A stretch of 64,000 nt of DNA from Corbicula japonica (GCA_038501625.1 JAZAYU010001059.1:32804-96803); one strand, 5' to 3'; shown: positions 1 through 13,108, counted from the first letter of the stretch. Notes: generated by a model from the sequence alone, not told the origin. Program-made: numbers and translations.

Positions 1-1279
1 ACTCCTTCAATGTTCTTGCTTTGCCAATGTCCATGAAATAGTTTGACCTTGAAACCGAAAGTAGACATGATGTGCGTTTTTCTTGAATTTCTTAATGTCG
101 GCTTTTTCATTTCAGTATTTACTCAACAACATATTTATTTTAGTTTAATATTTATAAAAATGATTGGCTTTTTTACATGCAACTTTTGCTGATACAATCC
201 TTAATATTGTGAATGGATACCAATGCATTATCTGTAACATTCACTTGTGTTTATCGTTTGAGCTGTGAGCTTTTTCAGTTTAAGCAACGTCATGTTCAGA
301 AAAGTGTGTATTGTCTAATTTTATTTCTAAAATAAACTAATTTTCGTAGGAAACCTCCTTTAACGTGTGTGCAATACCCCACCCAATTAGCATGTTTGCG
401 TCCTGTAACAAGATTAAATGAGACGTTTGTGTGCTTTTTCATGCATCACTGACGAGGGGAAAGATGTGTGCGAGGTAATTCACCAGGGCACCTGTTCTTG
501 TTTCTTTATTTGAGAACAAGTAGGATGTGGAGGTTGGAACAAAATAGAGCTTTATTTAAAACTCAAATATGGCTCTCATTTTTGTTGCAGTTTACTAGTT
601 TCTGAAGAGGGTATCCAAACTGGACTATGAAAACTATCTAAGAGTGGTGGATTCAAAGATTGAAACGATGTGTTCTAGCTTAAGGGCAATATTTTGAAGG
701 TAAATAGACAAAATGTTATCTTTTTTTATTGTTGATTTTGAGAAAACAGGTAATTTGTAAGTTTTTTTCTCACACTCCTCGTACGAGTGCAATTATGTTG
801 CAGTAAATAATTCAAATGCCTGAACTGAAATACTTTTTTTCACCGTCATTGACACTTGCCTGTATAATTAATTTGGTCGTTGTTGAGCGTATGCAGATAT
901 ACAATTAGTTTTTTCTTTGTTTGTAAATAACCAATTACATCATTTTGATTTACTTATTTATTGTTATCTTGCCGTGATAGATTGACTGCTCGAATTGTAA
1001 TCCGACCCGGGCTCAAGATTATAAAACTAAATCTGGAGACCAGTCACCAATGTTAATTTTATGATCTTAGGCCCCTAACGTCTACTGACGCAAAATAATA
1101 TATAGGATCTTATTATTTGAAGTTTTCTCTTTCAATGTGGGAAATGCTTCCAAATTGCAAACATCGTCTATGAGAGTTATCACGTATGTGCTTAGTAAGA
1201 ACACGATAACCAGTCAACGAATTTTAAATTTATGTGCGGTACCATCTTAAAAAACTATTTGATTGATTCATGACCTTTT
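1..1279. other. AT-rich non-coding DNA
   Basis: No exon or gene recognised. The only structure seen is a shortened copy of the fold-back MITE at about 1008-1074 (CTCAAGATTATAAAACTAA ... TTTTATGATCTTAGGCCC). Confidence 0.6.
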
Positions 1280-1795
1280 CGCATTTATTGGACCAAGGGA
1301 TTACGATTGATGAAAACGCCCCACACCAGTGTGTTCAAAAAGGCACTTCCACACCGATAGTGAAAGAAAGCAACATTTTTAGACTGAAACTCACAATGAA
1401 AAGAAGAAAATGCAGTTCCTGACTGAAAGTGCAAAACAAAAAGGCAGTTCCACCTTGACTTTACAAAAGAGTAACAGGATGACATTTTCACATTGAAAGT
1501 CAAAAAGCGAACCGTGTTTCACAAGGATCGCACAAAAGAATAGCGATTTGATGCAGTCAAGTCACAAAGAAAAAAACAGTTCCACGCTTACAGCACGAAC
1601 GATAAAACATTTTAACTATAGTTACAAAAAGGCTGTCTCATACGGAAAGTACAAAGTGTTAAGCTGACTGTAACAAAGAAACGTGAGTTCCACATTGATT
1701 GTACAAAGATGAAACAGCTTCCAGCTGATGGTCACAATGAAAACGTTGTTCCACGCGGAGTTTCCAAAAGATTAGCGGTATCAAACACAGCCATA
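1280..1795 (+). repeat. Degenerate ~45-bp tandem repeat
   Basis: Loose recurrences of GTTCCAC...TGA...GTACAAAGA...AAAAC. It grades into the 29-bp minisatellite. No protein is supported here. Confidence 0.55.
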
Positions 1796-1799
1796 AAGA

Positions 1800-2089
1800 A
1801 ATCACAGAAAGCGGCAGGAAATACTTACAATTCAAGAAAGCGGCAATGAATTACTAACAATCAAAGAAAGCGTTAGGAATTACTAACAATCAAAGAAAGC
1901 GTTAGGAATTACTAACAATCAAAGAAAGCGTTAGGAATTACTAACAATCAAAGAAAGCGTTGGGAATTACTAACAATCAAAGAAAGCGTTAGGAATTACT
2001 AACAATCACAAAAAGCGGCAATGAATAACTAACAATCACAGAAAGCGGCAAGAAATAACTAACCGTTCACAGAAAGCGGCAAGGAATTT
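1800..2089 (+). repeat. 29-bp minisatellite, about 10 units
   Basis: Unit AATCAAAGAAAGCGTTAGG plus AATTACTAAC, period 29 bp (1861 to 1890). Outer units switch to AGAAAGCGGCAA. Confidence 0.92.
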
Positions 2090-2670
2090 GCATTGTGTAT
2101 ATCGTCTCATTTTAAAATGTTTGTTATGTAAATGAAGCGGCGGAGAAGTCGTCCGATTGTGTAATGTGAAAAAAATCAGCATTTATGTTTTTGCTCCTAA
2201 CCATAATTATTTGCATGCTGTTAAATTAGTTTGTGTTTTTCTGTTAAGTGAGGTGCCGCTGAACACCCCGCCGGGAATTTATTGTGCACACTTGGTGCAC
2301 ACAATGATGTCTGAATATAAATAATATGTTCAAATTTTGTTAAGAAAAGCGGACATTTCTATTTCTTATTACACAAAGCTTGACTAATGATTTTCTTTCA
2401 GTCTATTTATGCATGTTTTTTCTCTTCCTCTATGTTTTTGTATCGGAACGATTTGTTATGTGATCAACAAAGATGACTGCTTTCCATGTTTTACTTATGA
2501 TGAACATTTATCGCTCCATGGGCACAATAATTAAAAAAACTGATTAACAACCGGAGAGTTTGGATTGTCCCAGCAAATTTCATCCGATTTTGATGAAACG
2601 TTATGTCTATGCTCACGACTTTAATAAATTATACCAGATCAGAAAAAGTAGTTATTACTGAATAGTCTAT

Positions 2671-2836
<166 letters not shown>

Positions 2837-2945
2837 ATATTTTGTCTGGTCCATGTTAAATTATCAGCCTGATATAAGTACGGCGATTAAAACAAGGAAA
2901 CTGACTAACATATGCTATTTTCACGAGAAAAACAGAATTTGAGAA

Positions 2946-5640
2946 TACCTAAGTCATTCCGCACTTGTATTATCTGAAGTCATTCAGCACACACAATATC
3001 CTAAGTTACCCACCAAAGTTACTCACCACTTGTATTATCTGAAGTCATTCAGCACACACAATATCCTAAGTTACTCATCACTTGTATTATCTGAAGTCAA
3101 TCAGCACACACAATTATCCTAAGTTACTCATCACTTGTATTATCTGAAGTCATTCAGCACACACATTATCCTAAGTTGCTCACCACTTGTATTATCTGAA
3201 GTCATTCAGCACACACATTATCCTAAGTTGCTCACCACTTGTATTATCTGAAGTCATTCAGCACACACATTATCCTAAGTTACTCACCACTTGTATTATC
3301 TGAAGTCATTCAGCACACACATTATCCTAAGTTGCTCACCACTTGTATTATCTGAAGTCATTCAGCACACACAATATCCAAAGTTACTCACCACTTGTAT
3401 TATTTGAAGTCATTCAGCACACACAATATCCTAAGTTACTCACCACTTGTATTATTTGAAGTCATTCAGCACACACAATATCCTAAGTTGCTCACCACTT
3501 GTATTATCTGAAGTCATTCAGCACACACATTATCCTAAGTTACTCAGCACTTGTATTATTTGAAGTCATTCAGCACACACATTATCCTAAGTTGCTCACC
3601 ACTTGTATTATCTGAAGTCATTCAGAACACGCATTATCCTGAGTTACTCACCACTTGTATTATCTGAAGTCATTCAGCACACGCAATATCCAAAGTTGCT
3701 CACCACTTGTATTATCTGAAGTCATTCAGAACACACATTATCCTACGTTACTCACCACTTGTATTATCTGAAGTCATTCAGCACACACAATATCCAAAGT
3801 TACTCACCACTTGTATTATCTGAAGTCATTCAGCACACACATTATCCAAAGTTACTCACCACTTGTATTATCTGAAGTCATTCAGCACACACATTATCCA
3901 AAGTTACTCACCACTTGTATTATCTGAAGTCATTCAGCACACACAATATCCTAAGTTACTCACCACTTGTATTATCTGAAGTCATTCAGCACACACAATA
4001 TCCTAAGTTACTCACCACTTGTATTATCTGAAGTCATTCAGCACACACAATATCCTAAGTTGCTCACCACTTGTATTATCTGAAGTCATTCAGCACACAC
4101 AATATCCTAAGTTGCTCACCACTTGTATTATCTGAAGTCATTCAGCACACACATTATCCTAAGTTACTCACCACTTGTATTATCTGAAGTCATTCAGCAC
4201 ACACATTATCCTAAGTTACTCACCACTTGTATTATCTGAAGTCATTCAGCACACACAATATCCATAGGTTACTCACCACTTGTATTATCTGAAGTCATTC
4301 AGCACACACATTATCCAAAGTTACTCACCACTTGTATTATCTGAAGTCGTTCAGCACACACATTATCCAAAGTTACTCACCACTTGTATTATCTGAAGTC
4401 ATTCAGAACACACATTATCCTACGTTACTCACCACTTGTATTATCTGAAGTCATTCAGCACACACAATATCCTACGTTACTCACCACTTGTATTATCTGA
4501 AGTCATTCAGCACACACATTATCCACAGTTGCTCACCACTTGTATTATCTGAAGTCATTCAGCACACACAATATCCTAAGTTGCTCACCACTTGTATTAT
4601 CTGAAGTCATTCAGCACACACATTATCCAAAGTTACTCACCACTTGTATTATCTGAAGTCATTCAGCACACACAATATCCTAAGTTGCTCACCACTTGTA
4701 TTATTTGAAGTCATTCAGCACACACAATATCCTAAGTTGCTCACCACTTGTATTATCTGAAGTCATTCAGCACACACAATATCCTAAGTTGCTCACCACT
4801 TGTATTGTTTGAAGTCATTCAGCACACACAATATCCTAAGTTGCTCACCACTTGTATTATCTGAAGTCATTCAGCACACACATTATCCTAAGTTGCTCAC
4901 CACTTGTATTATCTGAAGTCATTCAGCACACACATTATCCTAAGTTACTTACCACTTGTATTATCGGAAGTAATTCAGCACACACATTATCCTGAGTTAC
5001 TCACCACTTGTATTATCTGAAGTCGTTCAGCACACACATTATCCTAAGTTACTTACCACTTGTATTATCGGAAGTAATTCAGCACACACAATATCATAGG
5101 TTACTCACCACTTGTATTATCTGAAGTCGTTCAGCACACATATTATCCAAAGTTACTCACCACTTGTATTATCTGAAGTAATTCAGCACACAAATTATCC
5201 TTAGTTGCTCACCACTTGTATTATCTGAAGTCATTCAGCACACACAATATCCAAAGTTGCTCACCACTTGTATTATTTGAAGTCATTCAGAACACACATT
5301 ATCCTGAGTTGCTTACCACTTGTATTATCTGATGTCATTCAGCACACACAATATCCAAAGTTGCTCACCACTTGTATTATTTGAAGTCATTCAGAACACA
5401 CATTATCCTGAGTTACTCACCACTTGTATTATCTGAAGTCATTCAGCACACACATTATCCTAAGTTACTCACCACTTGTATTATCTGAAGTCATTAAGCA
5501 CACACATTATCCTAAGTTACTCACCACTTGTATTATCTGAAGTCATTCAGCACACACATTATCCTAAGTTGCTCACCACTTGTATTATCTGAAGTCATTC
5601 AGCACACACAATATCCTACGTTGCTCACCACTTGTATTGT
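2946..5640 (+). repeat. 52-bp satellite array, about 52 units
   Basis: Unit TCACCACTTGTATTATCTGA followed by AGTCATTCAGCACACACA and (A/T)ATCC(T/A)AAGTT(A/G)C. Period 52 bp, measured for example from 3961 to 4013. Units differ at few sites, mainly ATTATCC/ATATCC, CTAAG/CAAAG and TTACTC/TTGCTC, and the variants come in runs, suggesting amplification in multi-unit blocks. Confidence 0.95.
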
Positions 5641-5642
5641 CA

Positions 5643-5785
5643 TAAAAATAGATGAAAGGGAACTTTGAAAGCCACCGAACACGCCAAATATGAAACTATT
5701 GCAAGCTCGGTTTGATTGAGCCTGTTCATGGGCAGTAATGGAAATTCATTTTACTGCCCACGCCACATAGCCACGGGTTGTGAAC
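5643..5785 (+). repeat. Dispersed repeat A, partial copy
   Basis: GATGAAAGGGAACTTTGAAAG, CACCGAACACG and the imperfect hairpin AAGCTCGGTTTGATTGAGCC. It starts at the edge of the 52-bp satellite and is directly followed by repeat B. Confidence 0.75.
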
Positions 5786-5794
5786 GCAACTCGT

Positions 5795-6100
5795 GGGTCG
5801 GTTGGAGTTATTTCACCAAGACAACATGTACTTGTTTTGTGATACGAGAACCTGTTGGAGCAAGTGTGAGGTTGGTGCATCCTAGAACATGGTTTAAACC
5901 CCCCAGTGGCAAATTGTTTTGCCACTGACCGTTCCAAGGCGGTAACCCCTCGGGTTCTCACTTTCATTAATTGTTTGTGGCGTCCATTTTGAAACTGATT
6001 ATTGTAATACCATGCTCTCTTTTCCTCTCTACTTTTTGGCTGTGTGAGGAGGCTGTGTCTGCTGGATTTGGCCTTTCCTGATATGCATATTTCACTTTTT
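5795..6100 (+). repeat. Dispersed repeat B, copy 1
   Basis: The repeat B signature is GAGAACCTGTTGG..., GGTTTAAACCCCC, the hairpin GTGGCAAATTGTTTTGCCAC, GACCGTTCCAAGGCGG and an end at CTGATATGCATATTTCA. All are present. Confidence 0.8.
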
Positions 6101-6109
6101 TTCAATATT

Positions 6110-7100
6110 TACAAAAGTAAACAGTACAAGTTTGATTTATCCCAAATGACGGTATGCATATAAGTTATTTGTACTACTCGTTTTAAATCACTGTTTGTAT
6201 TCTCCTTCGTCATTGGCCACTTCCTTTCCTTAGTCAACACATGCATTATCATAACGCTGAAAGATCTTTGTTTCCGATGTTCAGTGCACTTGGTATTTTA
6301 GTAATAATGCAGAAATAAGAAAGCTATCAACAAAAATGTGAAAAGAGCGGGACGAAAAACTTGATCTGTGTACCATTCTGCAAAATGCGCGTGACGTAGT
6401 TCCGCCACCCTGAATATGGTCATCTGAAACACATGTTTACTCTTTCGTCTTTGTATTTGGTCGACCTTGCGTCTGTGGTTTTCGGGAGTATAGTACAAAT
6501 ATGCTTGGTACACGTGTACTTTCTTAGAACAAGTGTTTAACAGCGAACAAATTTAAAATTTGCATATTATTGCCTTTCGAAAAGGATTTAGGCAAATAAA
6601 TATAAACGTTAGGAATGTTAATGCTTATGTAGTTCAAATAACTTATCGTTAAGTTAGAAAAGGGTGAAAAAGTAGTTTTCCATTTTATGCATTTAATATC
6701 GTGCACTTTTACCTATATACTGTAGTGTGATATTAAATTTTAATCCACTTCGTAGATCATTTGCATATTATATTGATTCTTAACATGTTTTAGCGTTCTT
6801 TTCTAGTGAATTGGTCCTTGAATCTCTTATAAAATTATTTGTGTCAACAGTCAGAAATGACACGATTTACCCATGAACCACTTCCCCATTACCTGGCATT
6901 GAGCTTCCACAAGAGAATGATAATTGCATTGGGATGGCAAACATTTTTTCTAGAAACAAATAACATATTACTAGTATTTGGATTTATTGACATGTTTAAG
7001 CGTTCGTTTCGAGCGTATTGGTCCTTGAATCTGTTCACATATTTGTGTCAACAGTCAGAAAACGTTAAATGACATACATGTAATTTATATGAAAAAGCAG
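6110..7100. other. Non-coding, nothing recognised
   Basis: AT-rich. A short repeated phrase (TGACATGTTTAAGCGTTCGTTT at 6989 and TTAACATGTTTTAGCGTTCTTT at 6780, each followed by GTGTCAACAGTCAGAAA) marks a diverged ~200-bp duplication. No exon. Confidence 0.5.
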
Positions 7101-7101
7101 T

Positions 7102-7131
7102 TACGAATCTTAGTTTTATGATCTTGGGTCC
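7102..7131 (+). repeat. Half copy of fold-back MITE family C
   Basis: Only the right-hand end remains: CTTAGTTTTATGATCTTGGG. Confidence 0.55.
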
Positions 7132-7514
7132 TGGGACTTTCCAAATAGAATGATACTGAATTGGGAAAAACATTTCTCCTAGAAACAAACACAAATTATA
7201 AAGTAGACATGCCCTTGACTTTCACGGTCTTACAACATTGTTAAGAGTTAAAGTGATTGAAACCTGAAAAACTGCAAACTAGAACATATAAAAGACGGCT
7301 ACGTTAAAATATCAAATTTTTTGGCATTTTCGGGTCTTATTGTCTCGATGCTTTTGAAAGCTTTATTTATTTGATGATGAAAACATTTGCTAAGAATTAT
7401 AAACATAATCTGAATATTAGCTTTAAACTTTATAACTACAAAATTCGTAATTGTCTCAATAATATTGAAGTTAATTTTGTTCATATTATACCAAATATTT
7501 GTTTCGTTAAAATG

Positions 7515-8014
7515 NNNNNNNNNNNNNNNNNNNNNNNNNNNNNNNNNNNNNNNNNNNNNNNNNNNNNNNNNNNNNNNNNNNNNNNNNNNNNNNNNNNNNN
7601 NNNNNNNNNNNNNNNNNNNNNNNNNNNNNNNNNNNNNNNNNNNNNNNNNNNNNNNNNNNNNNNNNNNNNNNNNNNNNNNNNNNNNNNNNNNNNNNNNNNN
7701 NNNNNNNNNNNNNNNNNNNNNNNNNNNNNNNNNNNNNNNNNNNNNNNNNNNNNNNNNNNNNNNNNNNNNNNNNNNNNNNNNNNNNNNNNNNNNNNNNNNN
7801 NNNNNNNNNNNNNNNNNNNNNNNNNNNNNNNNNNNNNNNNNNNNNNNNNNNNNNNNNNNNNNNNNNNNNNNNNNNNNNNNNNNNNNNNNNNNNNNNNNNN
7901 NNNNNNNNNNNNNNNNNNNNNNNNNNNNNNNNNNNNNNNNNNNNNNNNNNNNNNNNNNNNNNNNNNNNNNNNNNNNNNNNNNNNNNNNNNNNNNNNNNNN
8001 NNNNNNNNNNNNNN
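7515..8014. other. Assembly gap, 500 N
   Basis: Exactly 500 consecutive Ns, a conventional placeholder length. The true distance is unknown. Confidence 0.99.
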
Positions 8015-8105
8015 TAGAATCGTGTCAGAATTATTACTGCAATAGTAAATAAATGAAGTTTTCTGTTCCACCATCACGGCGATGTAATCGAGAGCATTTT
8101 GATGT

Positions 8106-8684
8106 TCATTCAATGCGTCTGAAAAGTACCCGTTCTTTTATCTGGGGACCATACGCCGCTGAACATGGGAAGGTATTAATCTGAAAATACTGCATTGAAG
8201 GTTCACCGCCATATGCATACGATCGTTTGGGATGGATCAAAATTGTGCTGTTTATTGGTGCAAATATTGAGTTGCGCTCAAACCGGAGCTTGGCGGCGTG
8301 CGCAGTAAAAAGCATTTCCATAACAGCCCATGAACAGGTTAAATCAAACCGAGCTTGAAATATTTCATATTTGTCGTGGTCGAGGGTCTTCAAAGTTCCC
8401 TTTTCATCTATTGCAATAACGTGTGGGTCGTTATTCAAGTCCGAATCATCTAAGTTTTTACCTAACCCATCTACAGCACCACGGATACAAAATTCATATA
8501 GTGTTTGTTTGTCATAACCATCAATATGCCATGTAAAACTGGGTGCTTTGGCGCAGTATACGCGCTGGAGAAGACGATGTGCTTTGCCCGGCTCTACACC
8601 AATTGGATCAAGCGTTCTCAAAACTGCCAAGACGTCGTCCATTTTGACGTACACATGGTGATCCAACATTAACCTACGCCACAT
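8106..8684 (-). pseudogene. Integrase/transposase fragment (IS3EU-like) fused to antisense of repeat A
   Basis: The minus-strand frame starts GYCTMWRRL, and continues LDPIGVEPGKAHRLLQRVY and FTWHIDGYDK...GAVDG. This resembles the N-terminal part of rve-type integrase domains in animal IS3-like DNA transposons (WHxDGYDK, first catalytic Asp). After about residue 75 the similarity ends. From about residue 93 (plus-strand 8413 down) the protein is simply the antisense translation of dispersed repeat A. The catalytic core is therefore incomplete and the 192-residue frame is a chimera. An upstream stop lies about 10 codons before the ATG. The gap at 7515-8014 begins 90 bp beyond its end, so the original element may have extended there. 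Confidence 0.5.
8130..8413 (-). repeat. Dispersed repeat A, near full length
   Basis: Matches 39478-39765 in inverted orientation from TCTGGGGACCATACGCCGCT to GTTCCCTTTTCATCTA. It supplies the C-terminal half of the chimeric transposase frame. Confidence 0.8.
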
Positions 8685-8689
8685 TGTAC

Positions 8690-9600
8690 AGTAACCTATG
8701 CATTGTCCACAAAGTTATGTTTGCTAAAGAAGTATAGAGGGAGTGCCTCGGCGCAGTAGCTTGGGTAATGCCGAACAGTATAGTGATGAAGACACAGATC
8801 GACATCAAGGTTTTCATCCTCATTATCTTTCATCCAGTAGTTGTGTCTGAAATGCAAGTTTATATTCTATATAAATCTGTATAAAGTTGCGGTATAAAAT
8901 AGGTAAATGTATTATCTGCGTTTCATAAAGACTATTGAGTATGAAAAGTTAGATGCGAAAAGCTTGTCACTTTGAAATGCTCTCAAGATAATTTTTACTC
9001 TCTAATAGTTCTATATCTAATTTTGTTCTCATGTGTTCTTTTCTAAATTTTCGGAAAATACCACAAAATGAGACATAAAAGCTAAATGCAAAATGAAGCT
9101 CAATCACATTGAAAAGTCAGCTTTGTACGTGTATTCTCTGTCGACCTACTTGTTAATATACAGTTTAAAATTGAATAAAACAAACAGTCACTTGTGGAAT
9201 TACAGTCTGTGATAAATACTAACCTTATAAGCATATATAAAATAACATTAAATCTCCCCTCCTAATGACATCCTCTTCTCAATGACAAATCTCAATAAAA
9301 TTAATAAAAAAAGTTTAAAGTTTAGAAAACATACCTGAAACCAACGTTGCTGCTCTCAGCTTCTAGAGCACGTGTATAATGGGTTTGCCAGAAGTCATAA
9401 GTCGCAAGTCGAAAGTCAAAAGTCATAAATAGAAAGTCAGAAGTAAAATATCCATAAGTCGAAACTCAAAAGTGGCCCTCCAGGGCTTCCGTAGTTTTTA
9501 TATCATATGTGATAAGATCATTTACTGATGAACAATTTAGATTAAACAATATTTACATGTAAGTCACGTTTTTATTAGAAATAATAGCAAGCAACAGATA
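8690..9600. other. Non-coding, nothing recognised
   Basis: AT-rich, with a short AAGTCATAAGTCGAAAGTC-type tandem stretch at 9390-9475. No exon. Confidence 0.5.
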
Positions 9601-9619
9601 TGTTATTGTTGTTGTTACT

Positions 9620-10080
9620 TTTGCATTCAACATTTTCGAGTTGATAAGTGGCTTGGATTAAATTCACTAAGACAACTTGTAAGTGTTTGTTATAAGAGAA
9701 CATGTGGAAAAATGTGAGTTTAGCGCACACAAAAACCTGGTTTAAACCCCCGGTGGCAAACTGTTTTGCCACTGACTGTTCCAAGGCAGTAACCTCTCAG
9801 GTTCTCTTTTTCGTTAAATGTGTGTGGTGTGTTATTTGAAATATCTCATTTTGTTAACCCATGGCATACTCTGAGTTGCGCTCAACCCGGGGCTAGGCGG
9901 CGTGGGCAGTAATATGCATTTCCATTACTGTCCATGAACAATATTCAATATTTGTCAATATTTGTCGTGTTCGATGGCTTTCAAAGTTCCCTTTTCATCT
10001 ATTTCTAGTGTTTGGGTGTGTGGGGAGGCTGTGTTTTCTTGGTGTGGCTATTCCTGATATGCATATTTCATTTTACAAAA
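9620..10080 (+). repeat. Dispersed repeat B, copy 2, split by repeat A
   Basis: The left part ends ACCCATGGCATACTCT near 9869. The right part resumes at GTGTTTGGGTGTGTGGGGAG and ends GATATGCATATTTCA. Confidence 0.75.
9870..10005 (-). repeat. Dispersed repeat A inserted in repeat B
   Basis: GAGTTGCGCTCAACCCGGGG to CCCTTTTCATCTATTTC, splitting a B copy whose two halves lie at about 9620-9868 and 10006-10080. Confidence 0.75.
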
Positions 10081-10780
10081 GCCTACATTTCAGTAATCTA
10101 CGTGTTTGAGTATTCAACAAAAATATTCTTTTAGGTAAAACTATTCTTATGTCCATCTAAAAATGACTTAAACGAATCTTTTGCGCAGTTTGGCATTGAA
10201 AGAGTGGTAATATGTATCTAAACCCGACCGAACGCATCGAATAATAAGTACTAAAATAACAAAAATTGTTGTTGGTGTTTACAATGATAACATTATATTT
10301 AAAAATAAGATTAAAAAATGTCGAACAGAAGTTAGTGAAATGTTAAGGATTAAGCGTGAAATTAAGAATATTTGTATTTCGTTTGCCGGAGAGGAATTGG
10401 TTCAGTACCAGTACACGTGCGGACGTCCTTGGCAGTGCACTTTGTGCGTTGTAAATAAATAAAATTTGCAAAAAAACCTGTAAAGTTTAAGTTGACAGGT
10501 ATTAAAAATTCATTAAAAACCACAGCAAGAAGAAACTGTCGACTCACAAATGTTAAGATTGTACTTTCGGACTGAACAAACATGTCAATCCTAAATGATT
10601 GTCAATAGTAACAGTTGTGATGAATTATTACATAATAAAAATAATAAAATCTTGTTTGTCTCAAGATGTCTTGAATAAGAGTTTCTACAATAATAATGTT
10701 GTAAAAGTAATAAAACTATGGTAAAATCAGTTTTGTTTGTCTGAAATATAGAGCAGTTGCTTTAAGCTCTGCTCGGGGAT

Positions 10781-10781
<1 letters not shown>

Positions 10782-10866
<85 letters not shown>
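10782..10866 (+). repeat. (CT)n microsatellite, ~85 bp
   Basis: CT run with a single G interruption (CTGTCT) near 10833. Confidence 0.98.
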
Positions 10867-10869
<3 letters not shown>

Positions 10870-11464
10870 CTTCTTTTCTTTTCTTTTTACTGTTTTTATG
10901 CAGAGAAACTGTGCTTTTTCTGAAGTATTTCAACCCTTTGTCAACATTTATATTATATATAATAAATTCTCAAATTTTCATGAATGTTAACTTTCACACG
11001 TGGCCTAGCCAGATAACTAAACTACTGCGTTCGCATGGGGCTTAGATAACTCAACTAACGTGACACTATTTTGAAAGTTGACCAAATCAAATTTTCATTT
11101 ATCAAAGTGATCATAGCCTTAATGGCTAACGAAAAATTCAAAAGGTCACTAAAGTTAATATTAATTTGGTGTTATCAGTTTAAACATTCAAAATGGTTAA
11201 ATCTGAATATTTTCAGAAGGTTAAATACATGTTAAACAAAAGAAGAAACTTCCTCCCACCCCAAATATGTTATTGATTGTTTTGGAAGTTGTGAGTTCTG
11301 AGTAGGCCTATCTATCGTTAATGAAAATAAAATTTGGCACAGTTATATTTCTTTATTTCCTTAATTAAAGCGGAAGTAATTTGAAAAAAAAAGAATATAA
11401 ATTTAACTAAGTTTTTTTCTTGCATTAAAAGTGAATTACGTATATCAGAGATGTACGAATTCAG

Positions 11465-11830
11465 AACACACAGCCTCCCCATATAGCCAAAACGTAGATA
11501 GGAAAATAGAACATGATGTGGTTTACATGATAGTCGATTTCATATAAGACACCACTTACAATGAACGAAAAAGATAAACCTTGGAACGATCAGTGGTAAA
11601 ACAATTTTAACCAGGTACTAGGGTGCACCAACATCACACTTGCCCCAACAGGTTCACCGATGAACATACAAGTACAAGTTGCCTTAGTGAATTAGCTCCA
11701 ACCGACCAACTCGACAATTTTGCATGCGAAAGCACACCAACATATATGACATATTAAAAACAAGAAGCTACAAGTATTGTCAATGGCAATGGAGGGTACT
11801 CAATGACCTTACCGAGATCAGAACAATTTC
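11465..11830 (-). repeat. Dispersed repeat B, copy 3
   Basis: Inverted copy from ACAGCCTCCCCATATAGCC through AACGATCAGTGGTAAAAC to ACTCAATGACCTTACCGAG. Confidence 0.8.
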
Positions 11831-11834
11831 CTTA

Positions 11835-13015
11835 TAACTCTCTATTAATCAATAAACACCTGCCGCCACTGTAGTGTAAACAAAGGGGTACGCAAAAGGA
11901 TCATTTGTAGATAGGCTAGTCACCAAGATGCTGTAGATTATTATGTTGGTAGTATTTCTATTTGAATTTACAAATCTTTTTTTACAAATATCTTATAGAA
12001 ATTAGTGTTGCCTTTTAAAATGTCTTTGTAAAAATCAAATCTCCATAAAGTTCTGCAGCTGTTTTTTGATAAAATCTGGACACCGGTGATAAAATTAATA
12101 AGTTTTTCTTAATTTATGATACCGATAACCTTGTTTTAAAAATGTTTCTATAATGCAAAGATACCTTTCATTGAAATCGTTAACATTTTTACTAGCTATG
12201 GAAAAGCGAGAACGCTGTGAAACTATGGTCAAACTAAATTATGGTTTCTTACGTTCGCTGTCATAGAAGAAGACGTGAAAGCACTAAGAAGTGTTTTGAA
12301 TATTGATCTGACCGCCGATGAAGTTTGGTTGAACTGTAGTCGGTATTCATTCCTCTGTAGTGTTCTTACACCTCCTTTATGAAGAGCGAACAAAATAAAC
12401 TGTACGACAGTTGAACTTATCTGCGTTCATGCTTCGACCATAGTTAATAATGGTGGTTTATCGAACTTACTCGACATGTGTATGTAGTTTTTAGAAACAG
12501 AACTTGAAAAAAGTCAGTACAATCCATGGAATCCAATGTTATGGGACTAGCTGTACCAGTCAGGATCGTGTGTCCTCGAAAAGATGTAAGGGAATGAAAG
12601 CAAAACAAAAACGGACGCAATAAGATTTGACAATGAATTTAGATCAACATTCTATCACACAACACGTCAACTGCCAAAATAAAAAAAACAGTTAACATTA
12701 TCTAAGGATGATTGAACAATACCCAAAGGCAAAACTAGCAAACCACCCACGTAGTAATGTTAAACAATTAGGACAGTTAGTTCGATGTAAAAACCTTTTA
12801 AATCAATCATATTCAAATCAATGTACGAGTGAGGTTTACTCGTTGTCTTTGTCAGCCTTCGAAATGGTTATAGTATGTAGCGGTGTGAATGATTTCACGA
12901 GTAGAAACGAAGCAATTCCTATGATTTAAGCAAAAAGCCTAAACAAGCATCATCACCTTTCTAAATTGAATCCTTTATCCATAATCACCTTCAAAAAAAA
13001 GTTTCATAAAAACGT
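11835..13015. other. Non-coding, nothing recognised
   Basis: AT-rich. The open frames near 12708 and 13149 have no family signature and are not accepted. Confidence 0.5.
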
Positions 13016-13019
13016 TGCA

Positions 13020-13108
13020 AAAACTGGCTAAAATTTCAGAAATGAATGAAATCTAGGTGGCAATGAGTATTTTGCCAAAAATTCATTTTTGAAATTTTAG
13101 CCAGTTTT
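13020..13108 (+). repeat. Hairpin-forming inverted repeat (small MITE-like)
   Basis: The left arm 13020-13047 starts AAAACTGGCTAAAATTTCA. The right arm 13081-13108 is its reverse complement with one mismatch over 28 bp. The loop is 33 nt. Confidence 0.8.

Noticed and set aside
2946..5640. CRISPR-like appearance of regularly repeated units
   Set aside because: The 52-bp units are contiguous, with no unique spacers, and the context is an animal genome.
5746..6105. 119-residue minus-strand frame
   Set aside because: Composed of repeats A and B; similar frames appear in other copies (9575-9784, 13820-14005, 20142-20366).
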